Below are positions 22,601 through 37,640 of a stretch of DNA of 64,000 nucleotides, one piece after another (the stretch's first letter is position 1; the number at the start of each line of letters is the position of its first letter). Below the pieces are notes generated by a model. The model was not told the origin of the DNA. It did no database searches and saw only the letters and a list, made by a program, of their open reading frames with translations. The DNA lies in contig JAIOKI010000012.1 in assembly GCA_028335825.1 (NCBI GenBank), positions 186,001 to 250,000 of the forward strand. The letters run 5' to 3'. Both the position numbers and the translations under genes were made by a program. Source of the stretch: Nosema muscidifuracis. Lineage: Eukaryota > Microsporidia > Nosematidae.

Positions 22601-25600
22601 TAAATACGTCATCCAACTCAAGAGGCTTGACAAGGCGATACTGATTGTCACACATTCATTTTCAAAATACGAAAGTAAAAAATAGCACTATGAAGAATCA
22701 TAAATTTTTTGTGTTTGAAAAAACTTCATTTCAGATATTTTATATAAGTAAATTGCTATAAACAAATGATGTTAAATAAAATATATTTGACATCCAAAAA
22801 AGAGACCGAAGGTGTCTCTAAACTTAGTGGTAATGTTAAAATTTTCTAAACAAATAAAATATAGTCTATATATTGCTATTTACTTGTAAACATATTTCGA
22901 TTTATTTCTCGAATTAAATATTGTCAACCTCATCTTTATTTTTTTATGTTTAATGCGTAGCCAGAGCCAACTCAGCCACTTTTCATTTTCAGCTTTCAAT
23001 AGTTATATTAAATATTTTGATCTGAATATTTTTCATTCCTTTATTGTTCAAATCTAGTTCTGTTATATAGTGTTTGTGATTTTTTTTCAAAATACAATTT
23101 GTGTTTTGTATTGGAGAAGAAGCTCACAGTAGTTAGTTAATAAATCGTACTTATATTTCTTTACATTTCAATTGTTTCAAGTTATCCAAAGAAGCGATTC
23201 TTACCTCATAATTAAATTACTTATTCTATCAAGAACACATATATCTGACTTATAGATTTAACTCTAAATTCGATTTGCAACTTGTATCTTCTCTTTCATT
23301 CGTCATACATTCTGGACATGATTATTTATTATCTTTTTATTAGTAATAATAATGTACTGCTGATACGAATTCAAATCTAAACTTTGAGCACTTCATTGTG
23401 TCTACTCATATATTAGTGAGCTAGCATTACTTCACATCATGTTATCATATAATCTACTGTTTTAATAATATCATTACAAGAGATATTTGCCTCTTTTTTC
23501 TAAAAGCCATTTTCATCTTGCAAAGAACACAATGCTTATTATTTTCTTGTTAAAAATTATCATGTGTAAGCAATCTATATTAGGGAATTAAATTTGTATT
23601 TCTTGCACACCAACGTTGATAATCTATTCATTATTCTATAATTTGCTTTAAAAAGGAAGAAAAAAATGAACAGGTAAGTATTATTATTTTTTTCATATAA
23701 ACTGCATGAAACCTCTTTTTTGGGCTTAATTCTTTTATTGTCTTGAATATCTTGAATAGAGGAAATGCATTTATTTTGCTTTAATACAATATGGGAAGTT
23801 CTCTTCTTAAGGCTTATTAATGATGTACGTGTCATTTTTTGAGAATCTTCTCGACTTTATCGAGAACTCTTTGTATTCATTGGATTTAAGTTCGATATTA
23901 ATCATAAGTTAAACAAATGCGCTAAATTAATTTAATCAGAATCTTTTTATTAAGTCATTTAATTTATTTTATTGTAACTACAATTTCTTTTAACTCATTT
24001 TTATTATTTCGCAGGTAGCTTTAATCACTATTAAAGATAATATGATTAGTAACAAATCTTATATGTCAATTTAATTTATATGTGCAGATATATCTCATTA
24101 ATATTTTACTTAATAGATCAAAACATAAAACAAATAAGAGAAATGAGATAAGATCTTCTTGTAGCATTCTTTTATATCTTATTTATTGAGTACAGATACA
24201 TTTTTATTCTATATTAGAGGCTCTATTTCGATTTTAGTCATTTGAGGGTTTGAAATACACGAACACATTCTCAAGATTTATATGTACGAATTTAAATATT
24301 ATGTGTAACAGAGTCAAAAGATTTTTATATTTATACAAGAAGTATTCATTTTGGTTGAATTTACATTATTAATTATTATATTGGTCAGTGCTTGCTCCTT
24401 TGCTACCCGTTTCTTTTTTTTATTAAACCTATTTTTTTTTCTAAAAAACATTTTTATTATCGTTTAGATTATTGTGACAGTACTTAATATTAATTTATAC
24501 AAGTTCAAAATACATGTGATATAACTAAAATATTTTTCAGACAAAGATGTTATTTACGTGAACAATATGCAATGTCTTTGTAGAACCATTTGTCATTTTT
24601 TTATCATGTATTATCAGACTATATTATTTAGATTTTCAATTAAATACTTGTATATTCTATCCTGTCTCATGATTTTTCAATTCGTTAGTGATATCATTCT
24701 ATTGCCTAACAACGTATGCCTTATGTTTAATAAAAAGTAAATTTCGGAGATTTTTGCATCGATTTTTTAAGGTGTAACATTATATTTTTAGATTACTTAT
24801 ATACATTTTTACTGTATAACATAATGAATCTATAATCTTTCTTAGGACAGTTAATGAATCTGCTTTATGCCTTGCTAAGTAGTAATTGACAAGAATTCAT
24901 AATTGTAATGTTAAAATATGCAGCTACTTTTTGATCTAAGCACTTGTGTGTTTTCTTGGTAAGAACTACCGTAATAAACTTTTGATTTTGTTTCTTGCTT
25001 CGCCACTAAATGACAATAAAATTAAATATTTATGATAAAATGAATGCGAGTGTGAGCCAACGAAATTTCAAAAATAATTTGGCGATAAAGGAATATAAAT
25101 GAATAAAAATGCATTTAATTGGAAAAGTTCAATGAAAATAAATGTCGATAAACCCCTTTATTTTATGAAGCGTATTATATAAAGTTCAAATACATTAAAG
25201 AAACCCTAATGTTATAAAGCGAAGATATAATATAAGAATGTGATTCGCAATTTATAGTCATGCATTTGTCATAAAAGATAATATCTTATAGACTATAAAC
25301 ATACATATAAATCAATAGCTATAGATGAAATATACTGGATTTCTAACGAATTATAATACATTAATAGTATCAGAAAAATAATACCCACAACTTGGTCTAA
25401 CAAACAGCTTTTGTCAGACTTAGTTCTATAAATAAAGCAGAATAATAACAGCATGTAATATAGGGTAAAATTACCAATAAAAATTAATCTCGTTTGGAAT
25501 TAAAGTTGGGACATAAATTTTCTCCCAGATATTGAATCAGTTGTATAATTTCACCTAAAAATCATTTAAACTATTTAACCCGTCAACTGAAATAAAGTAA

Positions 25601-26760
25601 AAAAAAATTGAAGCAAGCATTTTATCGAATACAATATTCTAATAAATCTTTTAGATTTTCTATTATTAAGATTATAAAAAAATTCTGTTTCTTTTTAGTT
25701 AATATTACCTTTCTTTATTTTATACCATTGTCGAATGATTTGAATACTTTGCGTTTGCATAAGATTCGGAATTTAAATTCTCTAAAGTGGCAACCAGTCT
25801 TATCTGTGTCTTAATATAGCCACATATATCGAAATACTACCATAAAGTCATTGGTTATATTTATGAAAGAGGTTTTGTTACGACAAAAACTACCAGCTAA
25901 AGCTCTGATTGGTTAGTATAAGAAATTAAAAATATAATTTTTTTACAATTATGTTTCGTCAAGCCAATTCTTTTAACAACCTCTCGGGATATTCTTTAGA
26001 TTATATCTTGCGATCAAGAGGCAATTTATTATTTTAATACTCCAAGAGCATTAGAAAAACACTTAAGGACTAAAAACAATCCTCGGAATCACTTCGGTGT
26101 GTAACCTAGTGATGAAAGCCTAACATATGACTTTTTTATATCTAATATAACCCTACATACTTCTAATATTTTCTAAAATTATAAGAATCATTTTTTCTGT
26201 CTTTTATTTGCAATTACACAAGCAAAGATCGCGTTAGTCTATCATAAACATAAAAATACAAGAGAATGAGTCTTATTTCTCGCAGCTTTTTATCCATAAG
26301 CTTTAATTTTATGATTGAGAGAGTTATGGATATAAATATTATAAAATAAATTGTCCTTAACTTATAAGCCATACGCAGATCAATTAACAATCTCAATCAT
26401 AGTGCTAGGATCTCTACCATTTTATTCTGTGGGTTGTTATGGTTTTCTGATATTTTTATTAATTTATATTCATTTCTTGACATATCGTAGTCTGTGGCGT
26501 ATTTATGGCCATTTAAATAAACCTTAAAATTGAAAAAAAGAAATTCTAAATCCATCAAACAAGTATTTTTTTAAGACTCAGACTAGATCGATATTTTTTT
26601 ATTTTAAAACGCCATACTTATAGCATCTTGGATCTTTATTACAATTTAACTCTTAGAAAAGTTGCTATTAATACCATATATGTCATATGCTTGTAATCTT
26701 AACTTCTAATTTAACTAATTTTATACTATGGTAATAATTATAATTTTATAGGGAAATGAA
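22600..26760. other. Long AT-rich stretch, no gene or element recognised
   Basis: Open frames are all short (up to 86 codons) and composition-driven on both strands. Near 26380-26520 the minus strand reads openly for about 30 codons, possibly a remnant of something coding, but I recognise no family. Confidence 0.5.
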
Positions 26761-28600
26761 AATAATATTTCGTCAAATAAGCGAAACAATGCAACAAATA
26801 CACGTAAGACGGTTTTTGAAAGGAATTTTATTGTAATAAAATACTAAAATTCACCACAGATTTTATAGTGAACGACGAACAATTTATTTGAAGATTTACA
26901 CAGAAGAAGAATCGAAATATATATAGATGAGATTAAATAGCTTAATGATACAGTTTAGTCAAAGTAAAGTTGATCTTTTAGTTTAACACTAACTGACAGC
27001 AGATGACACAAAAGAAAACGAAATATTATCACCTACAGCCGAAAAATGTAGAGAAGTTTAGAAGATTTTTTGGAATTACAGATTGTTTTAGAAACTTTAT
27101 AGAGAATTGTGCAGGATTAACACCGAATTTGACGGATTTTCCGATGAAAAATAAACCTAGAATTCAAAGAGATAAAAGAGATTTGGAAAATTTTAAAAAA
27201 ACTTAGGCTGCTAAGATAAAACAATGTATTTTAAGAACAAACGCAACTAATTTAGTCTATGAGCAGTATTACTCCAAAATAACGGAAAAGTAAGATTGCT
27301 AATCATCTTTAGAAAACTAACTTCTTAAGAAACAAGATATCGGATATTAGTAAAATAAATATTGTTAATACATTAAGGTATAAAGAAGTGTAATTACGAA
27401 TTAAACAGCAGGAAATTTAGAATACAAAAAATCATCAAACGTTATTAGAAATAAGTACTAATGCATTTTATAATAATAAAAATATATGAATTAAAAGATA
27501 TTGGAATTTAGTATGCAATTTATACAGAAGATAAGAAGAATGGTGATTTCTTATTCGCCGAGTAAAATAAATACCAAAAAAAGACATTAAAAACTTAGAA
27601 CTTAAGTCAGAATGAACAAGCAAAATGAATGCAAGTAAAATACTATGCATCGGAAAAATATCACCTCAAGAAATAAAAAAGACACCAATTGAAAAATAAC
27701 ATGATAAATCTATATATAATGTACGACTACTGTGTATTATGATATAAGAAAATTATATAATTGCACAGGAATTAATAAACAAATAAAATGGTTTTAAAGT
27801 ATTAGATATATAACAAAAAAATAGAAGGGTGCAAGTTTGCTGAAATCAAAATTTATTTGGAAAATGTAGAATTTAATACCGAAATAAAATATGTTCTTGT
27901 TTTAATTAATTACTTTACACGAAGAGTATAAAATGAAATCGTAAATAAAAAAATCAGGAAATTAAGCAGTAATCTTTTTAAGAAAGGTTTTTGAGGAAGG
28001 AGAGAGACTGGAGGAAATAATTACAGATAACGATAAAAAGTTCATTAATAAAGAATTTTAAAAAAACTGTAGTAGCCTAGAGATAAAACACAAAAATGTA
28101 ATTATTGAAGTTCATAGAAGTAATTAAAGTGTTTAAAGTTTTATTTTAATTATGCGAGAAAGTATAATTAAGCAAAAATTAAAGATTTTTTGATAAATTA
28201 ATTAAATGTATAAAGATTTAATATGAGAGCTATCATACAAAAATTAAGTGTACACAGATAGAAGAAATATTGAATACATCAGGACAGGTGATAATAGAGT
28301 TTAATCACAAAAGAGATTACAAGAAAAATTGAAAAGTTCGATAACAAAGTTATATCAATTAATTATAGTAGCTAAAGAGAAAAAATACGGGATGTGATAA
28401 ATATGAAAAAAGGAACTTTATACACACTAGTGAAAATTAGAAAAGATGTGAAGAAGATTCATATGCCATAAAGACTAGTATTATGATTTAAAAAGTATAT
28501 TTGGGAAGTTTGAATATGAAGAGCCTAACCGTCTTTAGAGGAAGATGTTATAAATTTGTATAATTTTTATTTCCAATTATGATAAATAAAGACATACATT
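26760..28600 (+). mobile_element. Decayed Ty3/gypsy fossil (RT end, RNase H, integrase)
   Basis: The frame at 27003-27206 carries the RT-RNase H connection typical of Ty3/gypsy (VEKFRRFFGITDCFRNFIEN). Downstream are RNase H-like and integrase segments, with IITDNDKKF near 28018-28050. The right end near 28557-28594 carries an AATAAA-containing motif shared with two other places (36741 and 40631), probably LTR-derived. It is old and many times broken. Confidence 0.78.
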
Positions 28601-28753
28601 AAATTGTAATATTAAATTACGAGAGCTGTATAATTTCGTAAATCTCAGTTGTGTTCTTACACACTCTTCTCTTTTAATAAAGTTCAATACATCTTGTCTT
28701 GTTATAGTTGAAGTTATTGTTTTGGGAAAGACATTACTTGTCACGTGTATTTC

Positions 28754-30960
28754 TCATTCTTTAGCCTAAAACATAGTAATATTTAGGTATTCTCTATAAT
28801 AAGAAAAAATCATGCAACATAAGTGTTAGACTTATTGGAAACAATCTACTGTGTTCGAAGAATGTATATCATTTTATAGAAAAAATAGACTCTAGTATAG
28901 TTGTGAAAATTAGGAAAAGTAGATCGAAAATGCCAAATATTTCGGAAGGCACTGAGTAGATGAAGTTTAGGGTTCTAAAATAGTTGAAAGAACACCGTTA
29001 AAATTATTATGGTAGCAATGAATGAAAAAAACAAATTTAAGAAAATATTTAAAAAATCACAAGACTATTCTAATGCATAGTGATATAATTTGCAGAGAGT
29101 AAGACAGTTAATCATTTTGTCAAACTTGTAAATTCAGAAAATCAATGCAATACAAATATAATCTAGAGCGACTGATAATGTGCTAAAGTCGATACTTCTG
29201 CTCGAAATATAGTATGTATTAATGATTATGTGGTGAGATATAGGATTAGAAGGATCTAAATAAAGATTTACATACTAATATAATTGTGGGGATGTTTTCC
29301 TGATTTTGTTTTACCTTTTTCTCTTAAAGATTAAAAATGTTTTAAAATCTAAATGAAGCATTTATCAATATATAAATCAAAATAATTGTATTTAATTATA
29401 ATGTGTTGCATGTGATAAATAGAGCATCATTAATCAGACTATAACTATCAAAAAAGAATGCTTAAACACAATGTTTCTGACTATATAATATTCGAACTTT
29501 TAGAAATAAACATAAATCTAAAAAGTACTTCTAATCAAATTACTTTGCTGTCTTTTACTCGTTATCAAAGTTCTGGTAGCATAATATTATTTAAATGTAG
29601 GCATAGCAAAGATTTCTTTGTATAAGTTTTATTAGTATCATTAATATGCAATTTTTTAACATTCGTTTTCCTCTAGTTATTATTAATTTCATTTGATATT
29701 TGTTGAAAAACAAATATAAAAAGGATATAAATTCGCTCACGTTTATTATTTAGGTATAGTAAAGAATATAGTTCTGGCAATAACAAATTATTATTCCTCA
29801 TTTTTGCCTGATTATACTTTAAGGATCACTTCATATAAATCTTCAGCTTTTAATTACAACATGGTAGAGACTAATTGTAAATAATAAGATAAGTCAAAAA
29901 TACATTCAAAATCACAGCTTATAATATTTATATGTTATAATTAGACGTTAAATACAATATTTGTAAAACAGAGATAAAAAGTATAAATCTAAATAAGAAT
30001 GTCATGATTATTAATTAGCAAAAATGAGGCTTTATTTTCAAGCAAACAAAATTAGAAAATTACAAAGATGGATAAAACAAAGTCATCTGTGCTTCCATCA
30101 AAAAATTCATATGCCTTGCTTTCTTAGATAAATTCAATGTTAAAGAAGGACAATATAAATTTTCACAAAGTATTAGGAAGTTAGTTAAAAAACTAAAATT
30201 AAGGAAAAGATAGTTGCAGCTGTTTTTAAGTAAGAATGTCGACTATAAAAAATTAGCATCAAATACTAAATCTCATTTCTCAGAGTAGTAATACAGTAAA
30301 ATTAAGAAGACAAATAGCATTGTTAAAGAAATTCTAATTGGTATCAAATATCAAAGAACTCGAATCTAGAAAATGTAAAATCTTTCAGTGAGAGATAAAA
30401 GTAACGAGAAGGCTAAATAAACAATATCTCTCCACTTAGATATCAATAGTAAGAAAAAATCTAAAAATATTATATATTTTTTCTTTGTTGAATCATTATC
30501 GTGCTCTAAATATATTCTCTAAGAAATAATCTACTTTTTTATAATCTATAGACATCCTTAAACTGCAATTTAGTTTAACAAAATGTAAAAAAAGAAACCA
30601 AGCATTTCCGAAGTTAACGATTATTAGACTCTAATTCATTTATTAAAAATACATGCCAAATAGCTTATATTGGTTTTTAAGCTAATATTTTTGATTCTTA
30701 TTAATATATGCTAATACAGCATTATAACCAAGTATTAATTGGTTTTACATAAATGTAAACACTCCATAGTTATCCACTTAATGCTATCTTTTATTAGCTT
30801 TTTGTAATTTTTTATAAAGCTCAAGAACATATGAAAAAAATTTGAACATTCTCTTTAGAAATGAATTATTAAAAATGTTTTAACTGATTTTAAATAGCAA
30901 TAACCAAGAGTTGTGATAATAAAATTAAAAACATTAAAATAAGATTGTTGAGATTTTGGG
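28754..30960 (+). repeat. Dispersed ~2-kb direct repeat, copy 1
   Basis: 28754-30428 matches 46001-47652 at high identity, with single-base changes and small indels. Homology is lost and then resumes weakly at about 30790-30960 versus 47770-47975. No protein family is recognised inside. The sharp left edge (TCATTCTTTAGCC) suggests a mobile element end or a segmental duplication breakpoint. The two copies are 17.2 kb apart in direct orientation. Confidence 0.9.
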
Positions 30961-31200
30961 CGCTCTTAACCACTTTTTCCTTTTTAGAAAAAAACAGATA
31001 TTTACTTTAAGATAACGTTTCAGTTAGATTTTGCTCTTTTAATTTTTGGGTTTATGATAATATTATATGATATGATGCATAAATGATTTACAATATCAGG
31101 AATTTCAGGTGTGTAGAATTTAGTCAAAAATTAATAATATTATTCTGTTAAACTATTTTTCACAAGTTAAAAACAAACATAAAGGAAAATTTAATAAATG
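30961..31200. other. Short AT-rich spacer
   Basis: Nothing recognised between the direct repeat and the next gypsy fossil. Confidence 0.5.
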
Positions 31201-33560
31201 AAGATTTGTTTAGATATTAGAATGTTACTTTTGCCAATTCTAGGTCTAAGAGAGCAGCTTATGTTTCAGTTGCTTTAATAATAACATCAATATAATGAAT
31301 ACAGATAAGAAAATCTACAAAATTGAAAGGTAATTGAAACTGAATCGAAAAAGATTAAGACTAAATATAAAGAAGTGCTACAAAGATATAATTTTTTCAA
31401 TAAGAAAATCACGAATAAAGAAAGATCGACATTATACACGCCATTGAGTTATACGAAAAAAAGAAAATATATCTGTCATCCGAAATATAGAATTTCCTTG
31501 AACAAGCATGTTATGATTAAATAAGATGTCTTGATAAATTAAAAAAAAAGCAAGTTTAAAGAAAGTAAAAACAGGTATATATTACCAGTAGTCTCGATTA
31601 AGAAAAAGATAAAGAAACCAAATCTTGCATTGATTTTGAAGAATAAACGCAATAAAAACTTCTTACGAATAATTAATGAAATAGTATATCAACTAAATGG
31701 ATAAAACTTTTGTACAAATTTAAATTTAGAGTCTGGGTATCATCGAGCGACCATAGAAAAAGCAGATATGAGAAAATTTGATTTTTACACTAAAAAAGAA
31801 TTTACCAATGGAAAAATGTCATTTGACTTTTAATTGCATCTTTTTATCATAAATAATCATAGATAAATATTTATCAAACTTGTATAAGTTTGTAATGATA
31901 TATTAGAAGAATCACATAGACTTAAAAAATTAAAAATACTGACGAAACAGGAAAATGTGTAAATTTATGAAAAAGTGAAGTTAAAATATGAGGTTTATTA
32001 TGCAAATTTAACTGTTAATTTGGAACAAAAAAAAATTTAAATCAAAAAACAAGTAGAGCTTTTAATAAATTCTCATGCTTATTATGCTGTAAAGATAGCA
32101 CTTTTTGTAGATGCTTCAATAGAAAGAAATCCAAGAAATATGATTGGTCCACAAAAACATAAAAGATTTTTATTAAAATTTAAGTGGAAATCATCAAAGC
32201 TAATGAATTTTATCGTTGAACTTACAAAAAAAACTTATATACACACGGATGTTCCGAATATGGATAGAAGTACTGTCACGGATTTAAGATAACAGACATG
32301 TTTTCATTTCTACATAGAAATATAATTAAACTCAACCGAACTAAACTATACGGTAACAGAGAAACAATGTCTATCTATTGTTTGGACGCTAATAAAACTA
32401 AAATTATACTTGACAAAGAATTTTACAAATTGTACAGACCACCAAGTAATTAATTTGTATTTAAATCTTAAAGAATCATGATATAGATATTGATACTACA
32501 GGAATATAAATATAAGAATATATTAAAGGATGTTTTTGTGGCAAATGATGCTCTTAGCAGGATATTAAATACAGTGAAGCCACTGGAAAACGACATGTTT
32601 ACAAAATAGAAACAACAAAAATATATCTCGACGAGACACCATGAATATCTTACAAAATCATCGATGCCACATATATGTTAGCAGCAATAGATATAAGATT
32701 TAAAGTAATATTTAAAAATATTGCTATGGTAATAGAAAATTGCGAAGTACATAAACGATTCAGCAAACAACATTCCTAATTACAAAGATTCGATTATCTT
32801 TAGTCAGTCCGTTGAACAAAATAAGCATATATCTAAATAAATTTATACCAAAGACTTATAATGAAAATAGATACATGATCATAGCCCTGTTATGTTACAA
32901 TATGATGCGGGTAAGCGCAATTTAAAATAAAACAGCTCCATCAATATCTAAGTTTATGATATTTCATATTTTTCTTTAACATATATTGTTTAAAGAAATA
33001 TATTAGATCAAGGAGCAGAATTTACAAACTAACTAGTCAAAATAATATATTAGCAGAAAATCACAAAATTTTGATATAAAGACTAGCGAAGATTACAAAT
33101 AAGACTAATTCTAGTTTATAAAATAAGAACATAAGGATTTTTTATCGAAAAATTGTAAAAAAATCACCCATATATTTTTATTTGGAAGATCATCAAATGT
33201 TACTGAAGGTAGATGAACTCGGAAACAATTGTCGAAGATAATCAAATAAAAAGTGAAAAATATTTTTTTAAGAAATAAGGCTGGACGAGGAATGAAAGAT
33301 GGGAATAAAATATTGGGATAACATACAAGTTGGAAGAGTATTGAACGGCATTTGACTATGCTAATTTGTTAGAGAAGAAAGGTCTCTGTAAAAATAGAAA
33401 AATGTTCACTTTACACTTTTTGGCTTTTAGAGTCAAAAAAGTGAATATTAGTTTGAAGACATAAGAAAGGTTTTTAGTAAAAAGAAAAAATATTTCAGTT
33501 GTTGAAAATTTGGGTTCACAGGAGTAGATTTTTTGATAAAAGGTAAGTGTCAGATGATAG
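31200..33560 (+). mobile_element. Decayed Ty3/gypsy fossil, plus strand
   Basis: RT motifs are recognisable at about 31565-31830 (a block like VSIKKK followed by HRATIEKADMRKFDF, matching the family's YHQI-EEDIEKTAF block). RNase H-like (about 32330-32560) and integrase-like (about 32990-33180) sequence follows. It is old and broken in many places. Confidence 0.7.
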
Positions 33561-34280
33561 TTCTTTCTAAAAGAAAGAGATACAAGATATAATAAATATA
33601 TTTAATCTATCTTTGATCATTATTTTTAATTAAAAAGCAATAAACAATATATTTAACAAATTTATTGCATATTAAGTTGGTTTAACATTTAAGTATCGTC
33701 TAAAATTCATACTTTTCTAGTTTATTTTCGGAAATTTTACATAAGTGATTAAATTATTATTAAAAATAAATAAAAAAGCGGAAATATACCTATCAGGAAT
33801 TATTTATGGCTTTAAAGAATTTCAGGAACAAAATAAACTAAATAAAATTTTTGTTTTTTGAGAATTCTTCTGATTATACCGCAAACTTCTCAATCTTTTC
33901 TACAAATGTTTTCATCTACTTAAGATTGCCTGATAAGTCTTTGCATGGCACTATTTATTTTTAGCTATTATTTCCGTAAATATCGCACTTAATGAAGCAT
34001 TTTTATTGAGTGTATATGCAGTTACGACTTTGAATATGATAATTATTATATTTATGTTCTAGTTGGTTGTTTGAATCTTCTAATATTGTTTTAGTGATTT
34101 TTGTTCAGAACTCTCTTCTTTTTATTTATTTATAAAGCCATAAGCAACTATATATTGGTATTTATATTGACTAATAATTAATTATTGTAATGAAAAAAAT
34201 CTGAAAATAATAGGGAATAAGAATTATGCATATTTGGACGAAGTAATGATACATCAAAGTACTAAATGAATATAAAATGA
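33560..34280. other. AT-rich stretch, nothing recognised
   Basis: No frame or motif of interest on either strand. Confidence 0.5.
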
Positions 34281-34900
34281 AGTTAAATGGCTTATAATTA
34301 AATTTAAAAAGTATCAATAAACAGAACGGTTATGTATGATGATTAAATAAAGAAAGAACAAAGCATTGGAGTATCTTGATGGAAAGAATACCTAAATTAA
34401 AAATATTTTAAGAATATTATAGTGATTTGAGAACTTCAAAAAGATCATGTGGTTATAAAATTTAAGTTAACAGACAGTTTGAAAATTAATGTAAATAAAC
34501 AAAATAAATGAATAAAAGATGTTTTAAATACTATGAAAATCGAGATTATCATATTTTTAACAAATTATTTAATCTAAAATTATTAGCATCTATTTTAGAT
34601 TAAGAACGGCATATTCAAAGATGTTGACTCCTACAAAATATTAATAGTGTATTCGAGTATAAAGTAATTCGAATATAAGCAATGAAAGAGAAAAGTTAGA
34701 ATACAAACAGATCATAAAGCGATATCAAAATTACTTAAAAACTTTTTTAATGATAATAATAGATAGATTGAAAAGATTTAGGGATTTGATTTTACTCTCT
34801 AGTATATAAAATTTTAGAAATAATTGCAACTATATTGATCAGAATTTACATCAAAATAAGATAAAATTAAGAAAAAACAATTAAACAAGTGTAGATTAAA
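34280..34900 (+). mobile_element. Ty3/gypsy fossil piece (zinc-knuckle-like and RNase H)
   Basis: A knuckle-like CFKYYENRDYH occurs near 34520-34555, and the RNase H block around 34690-34790 (VQTDHKAISKLLKNF) matches the gypsy DHKAL motif. It is a short, old, broken piece. Confidence 0.6.
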
Positions 34901-35379
34901 TCTAAGTCATATGTATATGTAGTAAATAAGGTAAAAATACTAGACTTTAAATGTGTAATTCTTTTTTTCGGACTAAAAAAATTAACTCATGAGCGCATAT
35001 ATAGGTTAAAAAATATTTGGTTATTATAAAATTAGATGAACAAAGTCACTTTCCTGATCTTATTAAAAACAATTTATATATATAAATTAAATAATATAAT
35101 GCAAAGATCTGTTGATACAGATGAAAGAGTTTGCAAAATAAATAGAATATCGTCAATAAATCTTCAAATGAGAAAATAATCTCTACTCATAAATTTTCAT
35201 CAATTAAAAATTGGATTAAAAAAATACAGAAACAAAAAGCATATTACTCGCATTAAAGATCAATTACTAAAACCACAAAAGATGTGGGTTTTACAGTATT
35301 ATTTATAAGAAATGATGAAAATAGTATTTTTATTTTTTGTACAAAAGATATTCGTTTACATTTGGAGAATAGTAAAATA

Positions 35380-36125
35380 TTTTTAATGAAGTACGCTTGA
35401 ATCTTGTAAATCAGATTTTAAACAACTATAACTCCCTGTATATATAAATGATCTTATATTTATCTTGAATTTGTATTGATGCAGTACAAAAATAGGCTGT
35501 CTTATAGCAATATAGTAGACTTTTTAGCTAAAAAAGTTTCGAATTTTAAGTCTGAAATGAAAAACATTTGCTTCTTAATATAAATAATCAGTTACTTATG
35601 ATTGATTTTTTCTTACATAATATATAGAAAAAGGTACAAGAATTAACTAACAAATTATTACGAGAAATCATAAAGTTTTAAGAAAACATTATACTACTTA
35701 TTTTGTTAAAGTAGATAAAGTACTATTATTTTGCTAAAGTTTAAGACTTATTTATAAAAAAATAATTAAATGTATGTAGGAAATATTTAGGATTTTGGAA
35801 TGTTTTAATCTTACTTTAGCAGATGCATCAAGAATAACTATTTGTTTAGAAGGATTTCATCAATCTCAAATAATTTATTCGTAAGGATCATTCTGATTTA
35901 GAATTGTTAAATGTGAATTTAGTACATGGTAAAAAAATTAAATTGTGATATAAAGAAAAAAATAGAAAGCTTAAAAAATTAAAATTTATAAATTCTACTT
36001 TTAATTTTTGTTTAGATAAGATGTCATTTCTTGATCCAAAAAAAAACAACAGAAAGCCATATGGCATAAATAGAATAGAAGTATATGAGAATATCAAAAC
36101 TATGAATTATTTAAGAAGGTTGCAT
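35380..36125 (+). pseudogene. MULE (Mutator-like) transposase remnant 1
   Basis: Plus-strand pieces align with the C-terminal half of MULE transposases. VQELTNKLL near 35628-35660 corresponds to the 'W-KIQELGL' block after the catalytic H. TICLEGFHQS near 35838-35870 matches the 'TNN-LEGFHRRLN' block. KTMNYLRRLHLI near 36090-36130 matches the 'LEYLRGIAHN' C-terminal block. Stops and shifts interrupt the frame, so it is dead. Its neighbours are gypsy pieces on both sides. Confidence 0.65.
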
Positions 36126-36139
36126 TTGATCATGAAAAA

Positions 36140-36780
36140 GTTAAAAATAAATAGAAAAATGATCTTGTTGTAATTGATTACAATAAATTTAAAGTTATAA
36201 TCAAAGTCTTACAACGAAAAAAAACAGAAAATAAATAGTAGACTTTTAAAAAGTTATGTTAATAGAGCAAGATGCTTGATGAAATAATCGCAGATAATAG
36301 AAAAGAGTTAAGTAACGAAGAGTTAAAAGGTTTTGTTGTATGAAAATAAAAAACAGACATGTAAGTATCAAAGCTAACAAAATCAAAGTCTAAAAATAAA
36401 AGAAACGCTGAGAAAAAGTATCATGAAGTAATAGTAAAAGTTATTAATAAGAATTTAAATGCATATATATAAGATCAAGTGGTGAAAAAATAGTCTTTAA
36501 TATAATTATAGTAAAAATGTTAAGGGTTGGATAGAAAAGTTCAATTAACACAAATTTGTAAAAAACTAAGCGAGAGAACTAATAATAATGCGCTAATTAC
36601 AAAAAAATGCTAGACACAGGTATGATTATAGAGAAGTTGAAAAAACTCATAGTCATAGAATTAGTAATAGAAGTCTAGTTAAAAATAGACGTTGTGATAT
36701 AAAATGTATGATTTGGAATGTTGAAGAGAATAGTATATTTTTGTATAATTTTTACTCTCATTATGATAAATAAAAACATT
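36140..36780 (+). mobile_element. Ty3/gypsy integrase fossil and LTR-like end
   Basis: The integrase core block ILDEIIADNRKEL-like occurs near 36270-36330. The right end carries the shared motif TTGTATAATTTTTACTCTCA...GATAAATAAA (about 36740-36776) seen also at 28557 and 40631. It is old and broken. Confidence 0.6.
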
Positions 36781-37640
36781 TTTTTAAATACAAACTCTTT
36801 TTATTTCTCTAATAGCAAAATATTATTTTTTACAAGATATAAATATGTTTTATAATGACCTAAGCAATTACCATCATTGTAATTAAGTGAAGAGAATAGT
36901 GGACCATATGGCGAGAAGATATATAAGATGTTAGACCATACTATTTGAGAAGACGTAATATATTTGTCAACTACATTCAAATACTAATGTGTTAAAATAC
37001 AATCTAGAGCCCCAAGGAAAAAAATTAGAGAACATTCAGTACAACAAATTTTTAGAAATAAGAGTTTAAACTACAATAAAAACAGACATTAAAGTCAAGT
37101 GCAAAAAAACCTGGCATAGATGTTATAAATAAGCGATAAAAAGATATTTTTAATGTCGAAATAAAAGTTACATCAAAAGATGAGAAAAATACGATTTACT
37201 TACCAATGAATTCTCTCAGATATATGGCTTCAAAAGTAAAATATTTCCTTTTGTTATAACCTGGTATAGAATAATGACAAAGTAAAATGCAAAATATAGA
37301 ATTGCACTACGTATAACTCCCAGAATAAAGGATTATATTAATAAATTATTCCAAAAGAGATTTGACAGACAATAGCTCCAAATAAACCATATTTACTTTC
37401 TTATCAGTTTGAAACATCTTTAGTTTTAGTTTAAGTCTTATTATTGAATAATTCTCAGTCACTTATGATGTTTTAATTCTAGTTACAAACATTTTCAGAC
37501 TACATTAAAACTGTATGCATTGTAGTTTTTACAAAACAACCTTACAATTTTTAATGTTTATCTAAAAATTATATTTTAAATAATAAATAAATACCTTTAA
37601 TAATTCAAAATGCTCAAACATTATCAAAGCAACGAGCATC
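36781..37640. other. AT-rich stretch, unresolved
   Basis: Some phrases near 36990-37010 and 37285-37330 echo segments of the ~2-kb direct repeat (29160 and 47660), hinting at a third, heavily decayed relative. No gene is supported. Confidence 0.4.
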
